A stretch of 64,000 nucleotides of DNA from Dolomedes plantarius (GCA_907164885.2 OU015500.1:55938159-56002158); one strand, 5' to 3'; positions 12,438-25,103 are shown, counted from the stretch's first letter. The notes: a model not told the origin generated them from the letters alone. Numbers and translations are program-made.

Positions 12438-14028
12438 GGAACCGAACTCCGAAATCGGACAAGTCTGAAAAAATGCTCACATTGCGAATGGAATCACTGA
12501 CAAATGCGCCGATTCCTAAATGTGACATTATTTCGGACATAAAAACTTGAATTTGCTCTCATCGCGAATGTATCACTTACAAATGCGACGAGTCCAAAAT
12601 ATTACATTGTTTCGGATTTTGTGCACTTGAATTTTATCAATTTACGATCGGGCAAATCAGTAGTGAGTCAAATCCGATTTCACACTTTGAGGAAGTGCGA
12701 AACACCCCCACATCGATAAATGAGCCAAGCCCGATTATGAAAACCCTAGCTCCCACGTTTGCCTGTCTCTTCCAAAAATTGTTTATGGAATACCCAGACA
12801 CTCTCAAAGCCAAGGCCTGAATGGGCAAAATCAGATGTTCTTGATATGTTGGTGACGTGTTTAGCAGACAATCAGACAAGTCAGTGGGCTTATGAATCAT
12901 TTAAATAAAAAAAAAATAATCGTACCTACCATCGTGGAATCACCAGACGCCCATACGAAGTTTTGTTTTGTGTTCCACTTACTAATGGAGTTCCCCAGGA
13001 ATTGTGTTGTTTCAACGGATCTTGAGACTGAAGAACCACTTGAAGAGGTTTTAGCCAATATTCCTGAAAGTAAACATGAAACTGATTCATCAGATTCTGA
13101 AAACTCTGATGTATCCATCTTATAAAAAATGAAGAAGTTAATTGATCAGAAAAGATCTGATTGCGCCAAAAAATTGAAAAAGCAAGTGGACGAAATGTTA
13201 AGAGACAGTGACGCTAAATGTCCTCCCATGATCGTCGGTCAGAACGTTGTGCTACGGATTGCAGAAGTCGACAGAGGAAGAGCTGCGCCCAGAAATGAGA
13301 CAGCTGTGATAATGGAAGTGAACGATGATGGGCTATACAAACTCGGTACGCAATCAGGATTATTGGAGAAGTTAAATTCCAGAAATGAACTTCAACTGAC
13401 TGAAAACAACTTCATATCTAAAAAAGACGTTCCAAGCTTCGTACACTCACCTCGAACCACAGTTACCCTGGAATCAGGAATCTCACAATGTTTCGTCCAC
13501 CGCAATTGTAAAAAGCAGTGTGGCAGCAAAAGATGCAAGTGCCTATCAACTGGCATCAAATGTAACTCAAATTGCCATAACAGTTCTGTTTGCAAGAATA
13601 AGTAACAGTATATTTTTCATAATTTTTTCCATCATTTATTATTTTACTATGTTTTCATTTTTTTCACTATGGACATACTTTTTAACAGTGAGGTTTTTAA
13701 AATAGTCCATACATATCGTTAAAATGATCTTTTAACACCTTTCATTCATTTTATTTAGTCAAATAATTAGAGTTAAAAATTATTGTTTTCTGACTTTGAT
13801 CATTCTTCAACTGCCCATTCTGAAAGGGAACAATGTAGAATGCTCAAAGTGCGAAATGAAACTATGTTTCGCACTCTATACACTTATCATTTGCCTATAC
13901 GCGAAATGATCATTTGTAAATGACCCAAGTCCGAAATTATGTAAAATTTCGAAATTGATGCATTTGCCTGTGATCCATTCGCGTCGTGAGCATTTTTTTC
14001 GGACGTTGTCCGACTTCGGAGTTGGGTT

Positions 14029-14030
<2 letters not shown>
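12438..14030 (+). mobile_element. Ginger-type DNA transposon, decayed copy
   Basis: The first roughly 68 bases (GGAACCGAACTCCGAAATCG...) match the reverse complement of the last roughly 70 (GGAACCCAACTCCGAAGTCG...) at about 80 percent identity. A subterminal unit recurs with an 80-bp period inside the left end (GCGAATG at 12484 and 12564). The interior encodes remnants of an integrase-like protein of the KRBA2/Ginger type. The element is 1593 bp, short for an autonomous copy, so an internal deletion is likely. Both flanks are TA microsatellite, which hides any target duplication. Confidence 0.8.
12750..13605 (+). pseudogene. KRBA2-like / Ginger integrase C-terminal half
   Basis: Broken reading frames carry, in order: the region before the third catalytic residue (PRHSQSQG, about 12790-12817), a DNQTSQWAYESF segment near 12870, a YHRGI-like segment near 12935, an acidic Ser/Asp/Glu linker (about 13020-13125), and a 158-residue open stretch (13129-13605). 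That last stretch has the VDRGRAAPRN and GLYKLGT motifs of KRBA2-type proteins and a Cys-rich tail (CKKQCGSKRCKC...CNSNCHNSSVC). A frameshift falls just where the catalytic Glu should be. In intact relatives this is the retroviral-type integrase of a cut-and-paste transposon. Confidence 0.75.

Positions 14031-14113
<83 letters not shown>
14031..14113. repeat. (TA)n microsatellite between Ginger and Helitron copies
   Basis: About 83 bases of alternating TA, exactly filling the gap between two mobile elements. Confidence 0.97.
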
Positions 14114-14117
<4 letters not shown>

Positions 14118-14649
14118 AATAAAAGCAAGTGTTTGCGTGCGTGCGTGTGTATGCGGACCCCAGGCGAATCTGTGAAACTTACAGCCGTGAAATTTGGCAC
14201 ACGGGTAGTGCAGACTATGGGAAGGTGCACTTCTAAGCCCGAATTTTAAAATTTTCTAGAAATTTTTTTATTTTATGTTATTGCGATATTTTATGTTTTT
14301 TTAACTTCAGATTACGATATCTCGGCAAAAAAAGATCGTAAAATTTTGATATTTTTACAGTCTAAGACTACAGACATTTTTCCTTCAAACAAGACCTCAT
14401 TTGTTTAAAAATAATTTAAAACAGACTAATATTTTCATCAAAATATTAAACCCACTTTTTCGAGAAATTTACTGAATTTTAGCATCTACGGTCGATGCTC
14501 TTTGTGTTTTAATCTTACAAAGAAAATATTTACATCATCTGGAAGATGAAAGCGTCTGTCATTTTTCATTCATATAAATCTCATTTCAAGTCTCTATCTT
14601 AAAATTTTGATTTTTAATTGAATTTTAAAGAACTATACGACAACACAAA
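14114..14649 (+). mobile_element. Helitron 5' region, copy A
   Basis: The start TTAATAAAAGC(A)AGTGTTTGCG resembles the Helitron 5' terminus, though the leading TC is lost in the microsatellite. The following roughly 500 bases (motifs TGAAACTTACAGCCGTGAAA and ATCTACGGTCGATGCTC) reappear inverted at 35622-36197 and 36785-37336. It is non-coding and works at most as a non-autonomous copy. Confidence 0.7.
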
Positions 14650-15084
14650 TTCCCTATCGTTCGTTCAAATGCGAAAGCCTGGAAGGAAGATTCACAGCAT
14701 GATTCTCACTAAAAAAATGAATCACTGAAAAGATTTGTCATCGTGTGTCTAATTTTTTAAAGTTTTTTAATCATAAATAGATAATTTTTTTTTATTTCGA
14801 GTTACAAACTGACCTTTTGAAATTCGGCCATGTTTTTATCGATATAATTTTTTTTTCATTAAATGTTACATATTTCGAAAGAGCCTTAAAGTAATTTAAT
14901 TCAAATTTTTTAATCATAAATAGATCATTTCAAGATGTACTGATTTTGGTGTGTATATTTTGCAAGTTAAAAGTGAAAAGAAATTTTAATTCAAGTAAAT
15001 GTCAATCGAATATGAATCGATTCGGTTTAGGTAAATTTTTCGCACAATTTTCGAAAATACTTTGTTGGAACGATACATTTGGTT

Positions 15085-15283
15085 TCGTAAGTTTGAATTT
15101 TTATTTGAAACTCTTATTTTTAATATAATTGCCTACTATTTAATAAGAAATATAAAATATGATTTCAGCAATTATATTAGCGAAGTAATAAGTATTTTCA
15201 TTATTGAAACATACTATTTAAAAAGAAATCTATATTAATAAAAGCGAATGTTTGCGTGTGTGTTTACTTACGTGTGTTATAAT
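15085..15283 (+). repeat. 199-bp direct repeat, left copy, with Helitron 5' terminus
   Basis: It matches 17745-17943 base for base at roughly 95 percent and the same length. Its last part is a Helitron-type start (A|TC at 15229-15230, then TATATTAATAAAAGCG). The first 144 bases are the same flank in both copies, so the duplication includes more than the Helitron itself. Confidence 0.9.
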
Positions 15284-15351
15284 CCATTACTTCAGAACAG
15301 AGTTAAAGATAAGACTGAGAAACCCAACACCAATGATTTTAAAAATTACAT
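15283..15351. repeat. 69-bp dispersed repeat (pair with 52785-52853)
   Basis: CCATTACTTCAGAACAGAG... is identical over 69 bases to 52785-52853, about 37 kb away. I see no coding content. It probably belongs to a Helitron or other dispersed repeat. Confidence 0.85.
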
Positions 15352-15353
15352 CA

Positions 15354-15670
15354 AACAAGCATTTTAAAACAATTATAATAAAAAATAATAGTTTTGGATC
15401 ATATTATTGTTAAAAACTATGTGAAGACTAAAGACATAATCGGAATATTCAAAATCACAGTTTGAAAAAGCGTAAAAACCCAACTTTCTTAAAAGTTGTC
15501 TACAATTTTCCGATTTTAAAAAATAGTTATGTGAAACGATACGAAAACATTAATTACTGTAAACATAAGAAATTAATTAAGGCCATTTAAAACTGTAGAC
15601 ATTCAAACTCTAAATTTCTTTCATTTCTCAAGCAATGTAATAATATGTCACGTAAGTAAACACACACTGA
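15354..15670 (-). mobile_element. Inverted copy of Helitron 5' leader
   Basis: The reverse complement matches 17925-18290, the leader of the Helitron Rep/helicase gene, through shared words such as CGTATCGTTTCACATAACTA, TTTTAAGAAAGTTGG and TTAGTCTTCACATAGTTTTT. The next 120 bases (15680-15800) also match 18450-18530, but in direct orientation, so the segment has been rearranged. Confidence 0.8.
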
Positions 15671-16119
15671 AACAAACTTTTGAAAACAATTATATACCAC
15701 CCTAACTGAATTCAATTCCTGCATTGTTTTAATGTGTTTATTTTATCAATAATTTTTTTGCATAATTAAGGAAAAGTAGTTATGTGAAACGATACGAAGT
15801 TTAACAAAGAAATTTTTATTAGAAGAGAGTTAGGAAAACATGAAAAAGTATTATGCAGGCTAGTGGAGTTGTTCAGCCCAACACATCCCCACTTATTGGT
15901 AGTGGCCCCGCAACACTATTCATTGAATGTATGGTAAAAATAGTATCACGAGAATATGAGAGCAATAATTCAATTATTTTTAGCTTTAGTTACTCAGTGA
16001 TCCTAATTTTGCTGAAATAAAAGTTTATGGGAAAATATATGCAATATAAACAAAAACAAATTTCAGTATGTTACCTGAATTTATAACTAGAAGGACATGA
16101 TACTAGTGTAGCTAACTGA

Positions 16120-17045
16120 TGTTCGTAGTTGCAACCGGTAGATGAACTAAATACACTAGGTATACATCAATCGTAACTTAAACAAAACAAACGCAATTTA
16201 TTGAGAAAATTGATGATGATGAGATATGTACACTGCACAGATGAAAGATGAAACTTCGGTAATCTTAAGAAATATCACACTCGATTTAATCGGCGTGGGG
16301 CGGAGTAAGAACAATTGAGTCCGCTAGGCTAGCTGAAAACTGACTCGGCTCAATAATGATGAAACGGCACTTCGTCCTGATGGGAAAAGGGGCTCCCCAA
16401 CAATATCAACGGTGGTGACCACTGCACGCACCCGGTAACGTTGAAAAATAGAAAATAAGGAGAAGGGACTCCTCACTGGAAATTTCGGTAGCAAAGGCTA
16501 CTTCCACGAAGACTGGTCTCCGAACAAACTTGGCGGAGTATGTTTACTCCTACAGGAACTTAATCGTCGCTGCAAACAGTCACAAGGGACTCTGTACCTC
16601 TAAGGGCGGCCACCCGGCTGCTCTCACACTGGATCCGCCACGGGTCAGGAACAAAAAGACGCAAGCCACGGCCAAGGGTCCATTCCCTTTTATAGGAGAG
16701 CCTCCACCGGATATTGCATCACTCTCCGGAAAGTTCGAACGATCTAGAACAAGTGAGCAACGGAAATGGGTTTCCCGGGGCGATAATGAAATATTTCCCC
16801 GGTCTAAGCGGTCGCCTTTTTAATTTGTCCTCAAAGCCACTTCAAAGAGCCTCACTTCAAAGAGCCTCAACGGGCCGGCCTCGGTCAATGAGAAGGTGTT
16901 ACCGAACGTGTCTTTTTGTGCAGGCACGCGGCGCCTCCAGGATGATGCTTAACAACTGATAGTTCATGAATGAAAAGCACCAGGAGTATCCTGCCATTCA
17001 TAATTGATGTCAACCGGTTGTCAACTCACCCGGTTTGTAACGACA
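16120..17045 (-). repeat. Probable solo LTR (minus strand)
   Basis: A GC-rich 926-bp block whose ends mirror each other: TGTTCGTAGTTGCAACCGG on the left, and TGTCGTTACAAACCGG from the right read on the other strand. On the minus strand a TATA box (CTATAAAAGGG at about 16686-16696) is followed about 490 bases later by AATAAA (about 16197-16202), the order expected in an LTR. No matching 5-bp target duplication was found, so the ends may be off by a few bases. Confidence 0.55.
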
Positions 17046-17744
17046 GACTTAATCAAGAAAAATGACCGAGGCCTCCTAACGTTTTGTGGAACAAGTCTAT
17101 CGGATGAACAAAGGAAAATGCCGTCAACATTTTGCCACCTAAGTGGTCTGGTTTCTTTGATGACTCTCAGGCCGATATAGAAGAATTTCCTTTGTTAACG
17201 GAGAGGTTGAAATGCAATACTCTACACTAGCTATAAAAGCTCATCACTCCGATATATTGGATTATATGCTGCTTTATAAAAGAAATGGTCATTATGTATG
17301 TATGCATACATTTTTTCCTATGATCTTTACGAAAAAATCCTAAGATTTTAAAATAATGCAGTTGGATTTCAGTAGATTTCTTATCCATCCCATGAGAGAG
17401 AGATTTGCTTTTTGTGCAGAGTAACTCAATCATTAAACCACTAATCATATTATATCAGATTTGATACTAAATTCAAAAATACATATTTAGGTTTAATGGA
17501 TTTAGAAAAAAATATAATCAATCCAACTTTAAGTAAGTATTTATTATGGTACATAGTATAGAAATCACATAACAAATGCAAAACTTATAAAATATATCAT
17601 AAAATCAATAGTGTTATAAAATTGAGTCTCACTATAAGATGGAATAGGAATATACGAACAACCAGCTTCACAACAGTCAATAAATAAAGTCCGATACACA
17701 TCAAATCAAACACATGTTAAATGCACCAAATACCACATATAAAG

Positions 17745-17943
17745 TCGTAAGTTGGAATTTTTATTTGAAACTCTTATTTTTAATATAATTGCATACTATT
17801 TAATACGAAATATAAAATATGATTTCAAAAATTATATTGACGAAGTAATAAGTATTTTCATTATTGAAACATACTATTTAATAAGAAATGTATATTAATA
17901 AAAGCGAATGCTTGCTTGTGTGTTTACTTACGTGTGTTATAAT
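17745..17943 (+). repeat. 199-bp direct repeat, right copy
   Basis: Pair of 15085-15283. Here the Helitron-type start has TG (17889-17890) instead of TC. It leads into the 5' leader of the Rep/helicase gene. Confidence 0.9.
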
Positions 17944-20900
17944 CATTGCTAAATTCACATGTATATTGCTTGAGAAATGAAAGAAATTTTGAGTTTGAAT
18001 GTGGTATTTATATTATTTATTTGATTTCTACAGTTTTAAATGACGTTAATTAATTTCTTATGTTTACAGTAAGTAATTTATGTTTTCGTATCGTTTCACA
18101 TAACTATTTTTCCTTACGGTAATAGAAGTTCAGTTAAAATCGGAAAAATGTAGACAGCTTTTAAGAAAGTTGGCTTTTTGCGCTTTTTCAAACTGTGAAA
18201 CTGAAGATTCCGATTATGCCTTTAGTCTTCACATAGTTTTTAAGAATAATATGATCCATAACAAAAAGTTTATTCTATTATTTTTTTTCTCATTTTATTT
18301 ATATTATTATTTATATTATATTTATTTTTCTCATCGTATGACTTTTGAATAATACTGAAATATCAACTCTACTGTTATTCAATTTAAAAAAAATCATAAT
18401 ATTTCATATTTTAATGACCGTCCAGCAGTCAATGCGCTGAGGAGGGCCATAACTGAATTCAATTTGTGCATTGTTTTAATGTGTTTACTTTTTCAATAAT
18501 TTTTTGTTTTGGTAACTCACTTTTTTTTTCTTTGCAGATTCAACTTCCATTGCTGTTTGGTTCTTTTCATTTTCTGTATTTTTGAATTTAATCTCAGTTT
18601 CATTTGAGGATCTTTCATTTTATTTGCTTTCATTTTGTGCTTAATGTTTTACTAATGTTTTGTCCTTAGCATTTTTCTTTCAATATGCCACAGCCTCCGA
18701 GAGAAAAAAATGTCTTCGGACACAAAAGCGACAGAACAGAAAACGAAATCGAAGTAGGAAAGAAGATGAATCTACTCCAGAAACAGAAGCAAGACAGGAA
18801 GCAAACAGACAACGAGATCAAAGAAGAAGAGAAATGGAATGTACTCCGGATCGGCAAGCAAGACTACAGCAGGTTAGAACTACAATAAGTGCTCCTCGAA
18901 GGCGCATGTACACTAATTTTGAAAATGCAGCTTTTCACTACGACCCATCGGCAGATTACGTATCTGATCCTTCGTGTAACATTGGATCCATGTCTGAAAC
19001 TTGCCAACATTGTGGAGCAAAGAAGTGGAAAGGTGAAGCCACAGGTATGTGCTGCATCGGAGGAAAGGTTCAACTGCCACAGTTGATGGATCCACCTGAG
19101 CCTCTATGTTCTGCACTCAGCGGCACTTCTCAAGAAGCCAAACATTTCCTTTCTAATATAAGAAGCTACAATTCCTGTTTCCAGATGACCTCTTTTGGCA
19201 CAACAAAAGAAATTAGAGAGCCCGGGTACATGCCTATATTTAAGGTACAGGGTCAAGTTTATCACCGCATTGGCAGTCTGCAGCCTCTACCGAGGGAAGA
19301 GCCTAAATTTTTGCAAATTTACTTTGTCGGATACACTACACAACAAGCAGAGCATCGCTGTAAAAACAAGCCACAAACCAGAAGAGACATAGTACTACAG
19401 TTGGAAGGTATGCTGCATGATCACAACTGTTACATCCAGAGCTTTAAGTCGGCTATGGATAAGATTTCCCCGGAATTCAAATTGGTGATCGTAGCGGACA
19501 GAACCCCACACGGTGAACATGAGAGGCGGTTCAACGCCTCCGCAACAGAAGAAGTCGCTTTGATCATGGTGAGTGAACAGCATGGTACAATAGACATAGT
19601 TTTAGAAGAAAGAAGTGACACCCTCAAAAAAATTCCCGAGACGCACAGGTCCTTTGACGTGCTACTGTATCAACTCATCTTTTGGTAGGGGGAGGATGGA
19701 TATAATTTTCAACTGCGACTAAAAGATCCAACTACAGGAATGCCCCAAACTAAGAAGATTTCAGCTATGCAATTCTATGATTACAGGATGATGATACGTT
19801 CTTCAAATTTCAACACATTACTGAGTAGCAAAGACCTGTTCCACCAATTTATCGTTGATATGTATGCCAAGATTGAATCGGAAAGACTATTGTACATACG
19901 AATAAATCAGAGGACTCTCAGAGTTGAACAGTATGCTCATTTAAGGAATGCGGTCATGAATGATGGAAATATATCCGACATAGGCCAGTTGATCATCTTG
20001 CCTTTCAGCTTTACAGGGGGTCCAAGGTACATGCACGAGCGTACTCAAGATGCCGTGACCTACGTGAGAAACTACGGCAGACCAGACCTCTTCATCACTT
20101 TCACTTGCAAACCAAACTGGATACAGGAAGAACTATTTGTTGGACAAAAACCACAGGATCGTCATGATTTGTTAGCAAGAGTATTTGATCAGCAACAAAA
20201 AACGCTTATGAGTCTCATCACAAAGGCAAAGATTTTTGGAGACTTTCAGTGTCATATGTACACAATAGAGTGGCCGAAGCAAGGACTTCCTCATGCTCAC
20301 ATTCCGATTTGGCTCAAGGTCTCCGTACACATTCACCGCGTGGATCACTTTATCAGTGCAGAAATCTCTAATGAACAAGAAGACCCGGGACTTTTTTTCA
20401 ATTGTAACTAAGCATATGGTGCACGGCCCCTTCGGATCCATAAATCCAACCTCTCCATGCATGTAAGATGGAATTTGCACTAAACGATACCGTCGTCAAT
20501 TTTTGTAAGAGACGCGAACAGGACGAAACGAATATCCACTTTATCGGCGTAGATCACCACAAGACGGGGGATTTAAGGCTGACATCGTTTATAAAGGATC
20601 GCAAGTGTCTACAGACAATACTTGGATTGTCCCGTATTGCCCTCTACTAACAAAAATTTTCAATGCCCATATCAACGTAAAGTATTGCAATTCTGTTAAG
20701 TCTATAAAGTATGTCTGTAAGTATATTAACAAAGGATCTGACATGGCTGATTTTCAAGTGAACAGTGGCGAGAATGATTTAAATGAAATTTTGCAGTATC
20801 AAATGGGAAAATATATCAGCAGCAATGAAGCTGTATGGCTAATACTCAACTTTCCTATTCATGAGAGCCACCCCACAGTGAATCATCTGAGCGTCCACAT

Positions 20901-22440
20901 TGAGAATGGACAGAGAGTCTACTTCACACCAGAACACACTGCTGAACGTGCTCGAACACCTCTGGAAACGACACTCACGTCTTTCTTCAGACTTTGCACC
21001 CAAGATGAGCTTGCACGCTCCCTGTTGTACAATCAAGTTCCCAAATACTACACTTGGAACAATGGAAACAAGACATGGAACCGTCGAAAATAAGGACACG
21101 TTGTACCTGAGCAAACAGGAATAAGGTCAAGCGATGCACTGGGCCGGGTGTACACCGTCCATCCGAACAATTCAGAGTGCTTTCACCTGCGCCTCCTGCT
21201 GCATGAAATACCAGGCCCAAAATCATTTGAAGATTTGAAAACATTTCAGGGACGGCTCTGTGAAACTTACGAAAAGGCCTGCCAGCTTAGAGGCCATTTG
21301 GAGAACGATGACCACTGGAACAATGCACTCGAAGAAGCGGCTGCATCTCGATCACCAAAGGTTTTACGGAATATGTTAGCTGTAATGCTACATACATGCT
21401 CCATGTCATCTCCCGAACAGTTATGGATGAATCATAAGGAGAACCTGTCCGAAGACATGCTGCACCAAGCACGCGTGGAACAGCAGAGTATCGATCTGGA
21501 CTACAGTGACGACATCTTCAACAGAGCGCTAATCTACATTGAGGACAAGATTATATTGATGGGTGGATCGTACCTAAAAAGCTTTGAACTTCCACAACCC
21601 AATCGAAACCTTAATTCAGTCTTGCCGAGTGAAGAACATATGAAGTGAAATTATGATACGAATGTACTCGCAACATACATAGAGGAAAATGAGCCGAAAA
21701 TGGTCCCAGATCAAAAGGCAGTATTTGACAAGATCACACCAGCAGTTTTCAATGGTCGCGGTGGCATATTCTTTTTGATGCTCCGGGCGGTACAGGATTT
21801 TTCTAATCAATCTTCTTTTGGCTAAAGTGCTACCCAGAAACGAGATTGCCCTGGCTGTTGCTTCTTCTGGCATTGCTGCAACGCTATTGACAGGAGGGAG
21901 GACAGTTCACTCGGCTTTCAAGTTACCCTTAAATCTGGCAAACACAGAGACTCCAACGTGTAACATTTCAAAAAATTCAGGAAAGGCAAGGGTTCTGAAG
22001 CATTGCAAGTTAATTGTCTGGGATGAATGCACCATGTCCAAAGCCGCATTCGAAGCACTCGATGTCACATTAAAGGACATCAGAGGTAACATTTACAGAA
22101 TGGGATGCGTAACTATGGTGTTGGCTGGCGACTTTCGACAGACACTTCTGGTTATTCCACGTGGAACCAGGGCGGATGAAATGCAGGTCTGCTTAAAATC
22201 GTCTTACATGTGGAATGACATCGAAAGACTTGGTCCTTCAACAAACATGCGAGTTCACGTCAATGGTGATCCCTGAGCCCAGCAATTTGCAGATAATCTT
22301 CTACAACTTGGAGGGTGACGTAAAAAATTTGGACTATTTTCTCAAACTCCTATTATATGTCCGGCCAGAGTTTTGCGGAATTATTCATAAATTTACACAC
22401 AAACCATTAACTGGAGCTCAATTCACACAAATCTGAGAGT
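17889..22440 (+). mobile_element. Helitron, autonomous type but inactivated and 3'-truncated
   Basis: A Helitron 5' terminus with leader is followed by a Rep/helicase gene (18660-22310). No 3' hairpin with CTRR was found after the gene and the last helicase motifs are missing, so the 3' end has been lost. Many other Helitron pieces in the window (30971, 33870, 35622, 36785, 53220) show that the family has been active in this genome. Confidence 0.85.
18660..22310 (+). pseudogene. Helitron Rep/helicase (RepHel), broken
   Basis: Basic N-terminus, then a Cys cluster (CQHCGAKKWKGEATGMCC), the Helitron N-domain, and an HUH nuclease motif (LPHAHI; the two His are codons 185 and 187 counted from 19740). 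A Tyr motif (KYVCKYINKG, about 20708-20737) follows, then a Pif1-type helicase. Lesions: TAG at 19686-19688, frameshift in the T run near 20392-20398, more stops to 20605, a break near 21093-21148, and a stop at 21646. At about 21785-21800 the Walker A Lys-Thr codons are lost by a small deletion. Walker B (VWDECTMS) and the GDFRQ motif survive at 22015-22145. Motifs after the NMRVH segment (about 22245) fade out by 22310, so the C-terminal helicase motifs are absent. Intact relatives nick and roll-circle-copy the element. Confidence 0.92.
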
Positions 22441-24770
22441 GGTATGAGATTCAGCAAACGTTTCTACAGTAAAAAAATAAGGCAATATTTTTTTAAAAAT
22501 GCAATGTATATCTGGGAATCAACAATAATTAAATTTCAAATTAATTTTAGTATTACTGAATTTAGTATTAACGTCTTCAGAGGCATAATACGATAAATTA
22601 ATATATTAAGTTTTACTACAGTGCATACATATCTTCTTTAAGTCATATCAGGAAAATGCAATAGGTATCTGGGAATCATTGGTTATTAAAGTTTGAACTT
22701 ATTTCATTCTGTAGCTATTACTGAGAGTACAAAATAATGAGACACAAAATTGCAAACCTGGAATAATTATTAATGTCTTCAGAAGCATAATACAATAAAA
22801 AATTTATTAATATGGTATTATAGTGTAAATTGTTCTACAAACTAATTCGGTTTGTTCACATCTTATGCTAAACAATATAATACTCATTATAATTAAGATA
22901 AAATCAGAATATTATTATATTTCCCTTGAAAAATCTGTGAAGACTTTAATGATATTTTTTAATGTTTCAAACTAATGTAATAGAGATAAAAGTTTAATTT
23001 TCTCGCAGTTTATCATACTAAAGTAATATGTTAACACTACAATTGCAGCAGACCTTGCATTTTTTAAAGTTTGAGTGCAAACAGGCTTCGTTGAAAAAGA
23101 GTGTATCAAAATATAGACTGTGAAACTAATAGTTAATTACGCCTCTATAAAAATAAAATTAACAGAGTCGTTTTTTGGCCTTGTGCCAATTTTTATTCCT
23201 CATTTCTCGATCTGAGCCTGGAAGAAATTAGAAAATTTTTCCATATATTTCCAGAACATTTCATGCTGTATTCAACTGTAATATCATGTGAAATGTCTAT
23301 AGATCTGATAGGGTGTTAGAAAAATACTTTAAAAAAGGTTTTAAACATGCAAGGGTGTCTATTTGTGTAACGTAAAGTTTAAAAAAACATTGTATTTATC
23401 TATATGAAGCTTTCACTCGGTTTATTAATGCAATTGCCCTAAACCTGACCATTTCTGTATATATATCTCTAATCGTAGGGAATTTTTTTTTTGCTTTTAA
23501 TATTCCTTTTAATACTTCAATTGAATTTTTCATATTTAAATTCTATTTTCTATGCAATTTATTAAAAAAATGGTTGATGAGAGCGCTTGTGTTCCTAGCC
23601 ATACATTTTTTTGCAATATAATATATATTTTATTATCTATTCCATCATTCTACTACAATTACATCCCATATATGTATATATAGTTTAAAGACTATATTTC
23701 CAGGATTATGCAATAGAATTTCCACGAAGGAAAAGCTCTTCCTTACTTTGAAAAGGAGATTTAAAGGATTCCATAAGGACATGGCTAAAAGATGAAAAAA
23801 CAACATATTTCCAGGAACAGAATACTCGAGTAAAAATATCGATTCAAGAAAATTGGTTGTTTATGCTGTGAATACATCTATTGCAAAATGTATGGCTGCA
23901 GTGTGAACAAATGATTTCAGTTTTGTATTTAGGTAAAGTACGAGAATTGCAACAAAAAACTGCTTTCAACAATTGATTTGGAAACATTTTACATGCATAA
24001 TAAATCTTGTATCAAATACATGGCTTTGGTTATGGTGTTTCAAACAAAATAATATGTTTAATTTTCATATATTCTAGTTTTCATAGGCCTTTGTCTAATG
24101 ACTTCTGATTTTTTTATTGTAGTTTTGCTACAAGGATATTCATATCCAACATCTTTTGCTACAAGGAAAATAAAAGTTACTTCGAATTAAATTTTTTGTA
24201 GTTTTCATCAAATCAATTTCCACGGATATGGTAAACTATTTGAATGCCGTGAACTTGGTTTTTATCTACTCCTGGTTTTGTTATCTTTTACATTATGTTT
24301 ATAAATTAATAAAATTTTATATTCCAATAAAATAAGATTAAAAAGTTTCGAATTAAAAACATACGAAATTGGAAAATAAATCAAAGATCAATATTTACAT
24401 TTGAAAGCTAATGTTGTGTGTCACTTTATAAATTAAATACACAGACCATCAAATACGTTTATAATATTTTTCTCCACCTTTTGTTTGAGTTTGATGAGTG
24501 TCATTAGATTAATTTTCGCGTGGATTAATTGTTGTGGCTTTCATGAAAGTTGAGCAATTATTTAAGTAATAATTATAAATCATGTTTTATGTATGATTAA
24601 TGTAGCATACAGTTATTTAATTTGTTTTGGTATTTGATTGACTGACAATTTTCAATTTATTTTAATTCCTTTTATTTTGATTGACTGACTCAAGGTAAAG
24701 TTGTATTTTTTTTTCCCTAAAGAATTGAGTTTGGTTTAGTCTTTTATTTATTTACTCCCTTATATTTTTA
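22440..24770. other. AT-rich DNA with a diverged 165-bp duplication
   Basis: Units at about 22498-22660 and 22663-22830 share ATGCAAT(G)TATCTGGGAATCA and CTTCAGA(G/A)GCATAATAC(G/A)ATAAA words in the same order. Beyond that no coding or repeat structure is seen. Confidence 0.5.
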
Positions 24771-25095
24771 AAGATTGTTTATACGCTTAATTTTTCATTT
24801 TTTTATACAGAAATTTAAAATTATCGTGAGAGGAATTAAAACCCAGAAGTGCTTCACAAAAATACAGACGACACAGAAAGAAAATGGCGCTAAGAGATTC
24901 TTCAGGTTCATGCAAAAGAAGAGACAATTTTTGCTCACTGTTAACGAAAAAAGGCCCGTTTAACACCAGGAATGCACTGATAAGGGATCCGTCCGTTTCC
25001 GTAATGAAAGGTCAAGAACCCTTTAGATGGTTTCGCCCAATAGGAGAAGATGTGGTGAAAATTAAAGGGTTGCCCCGTAGGAGGCTGGAAGAAAA

Positions 25096-25103
25096 TATAT
25101 AAA
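25096..25103 (+). promoter_or_regulatory. Possible TATA box
   Basis: TATATAAA lies in a locally GC-richer block, with AATAAA signals downstream at about 25496 and 25548. This could be part of an LTR or a host promoter. No gene can be attached. Confidence 0.25.
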
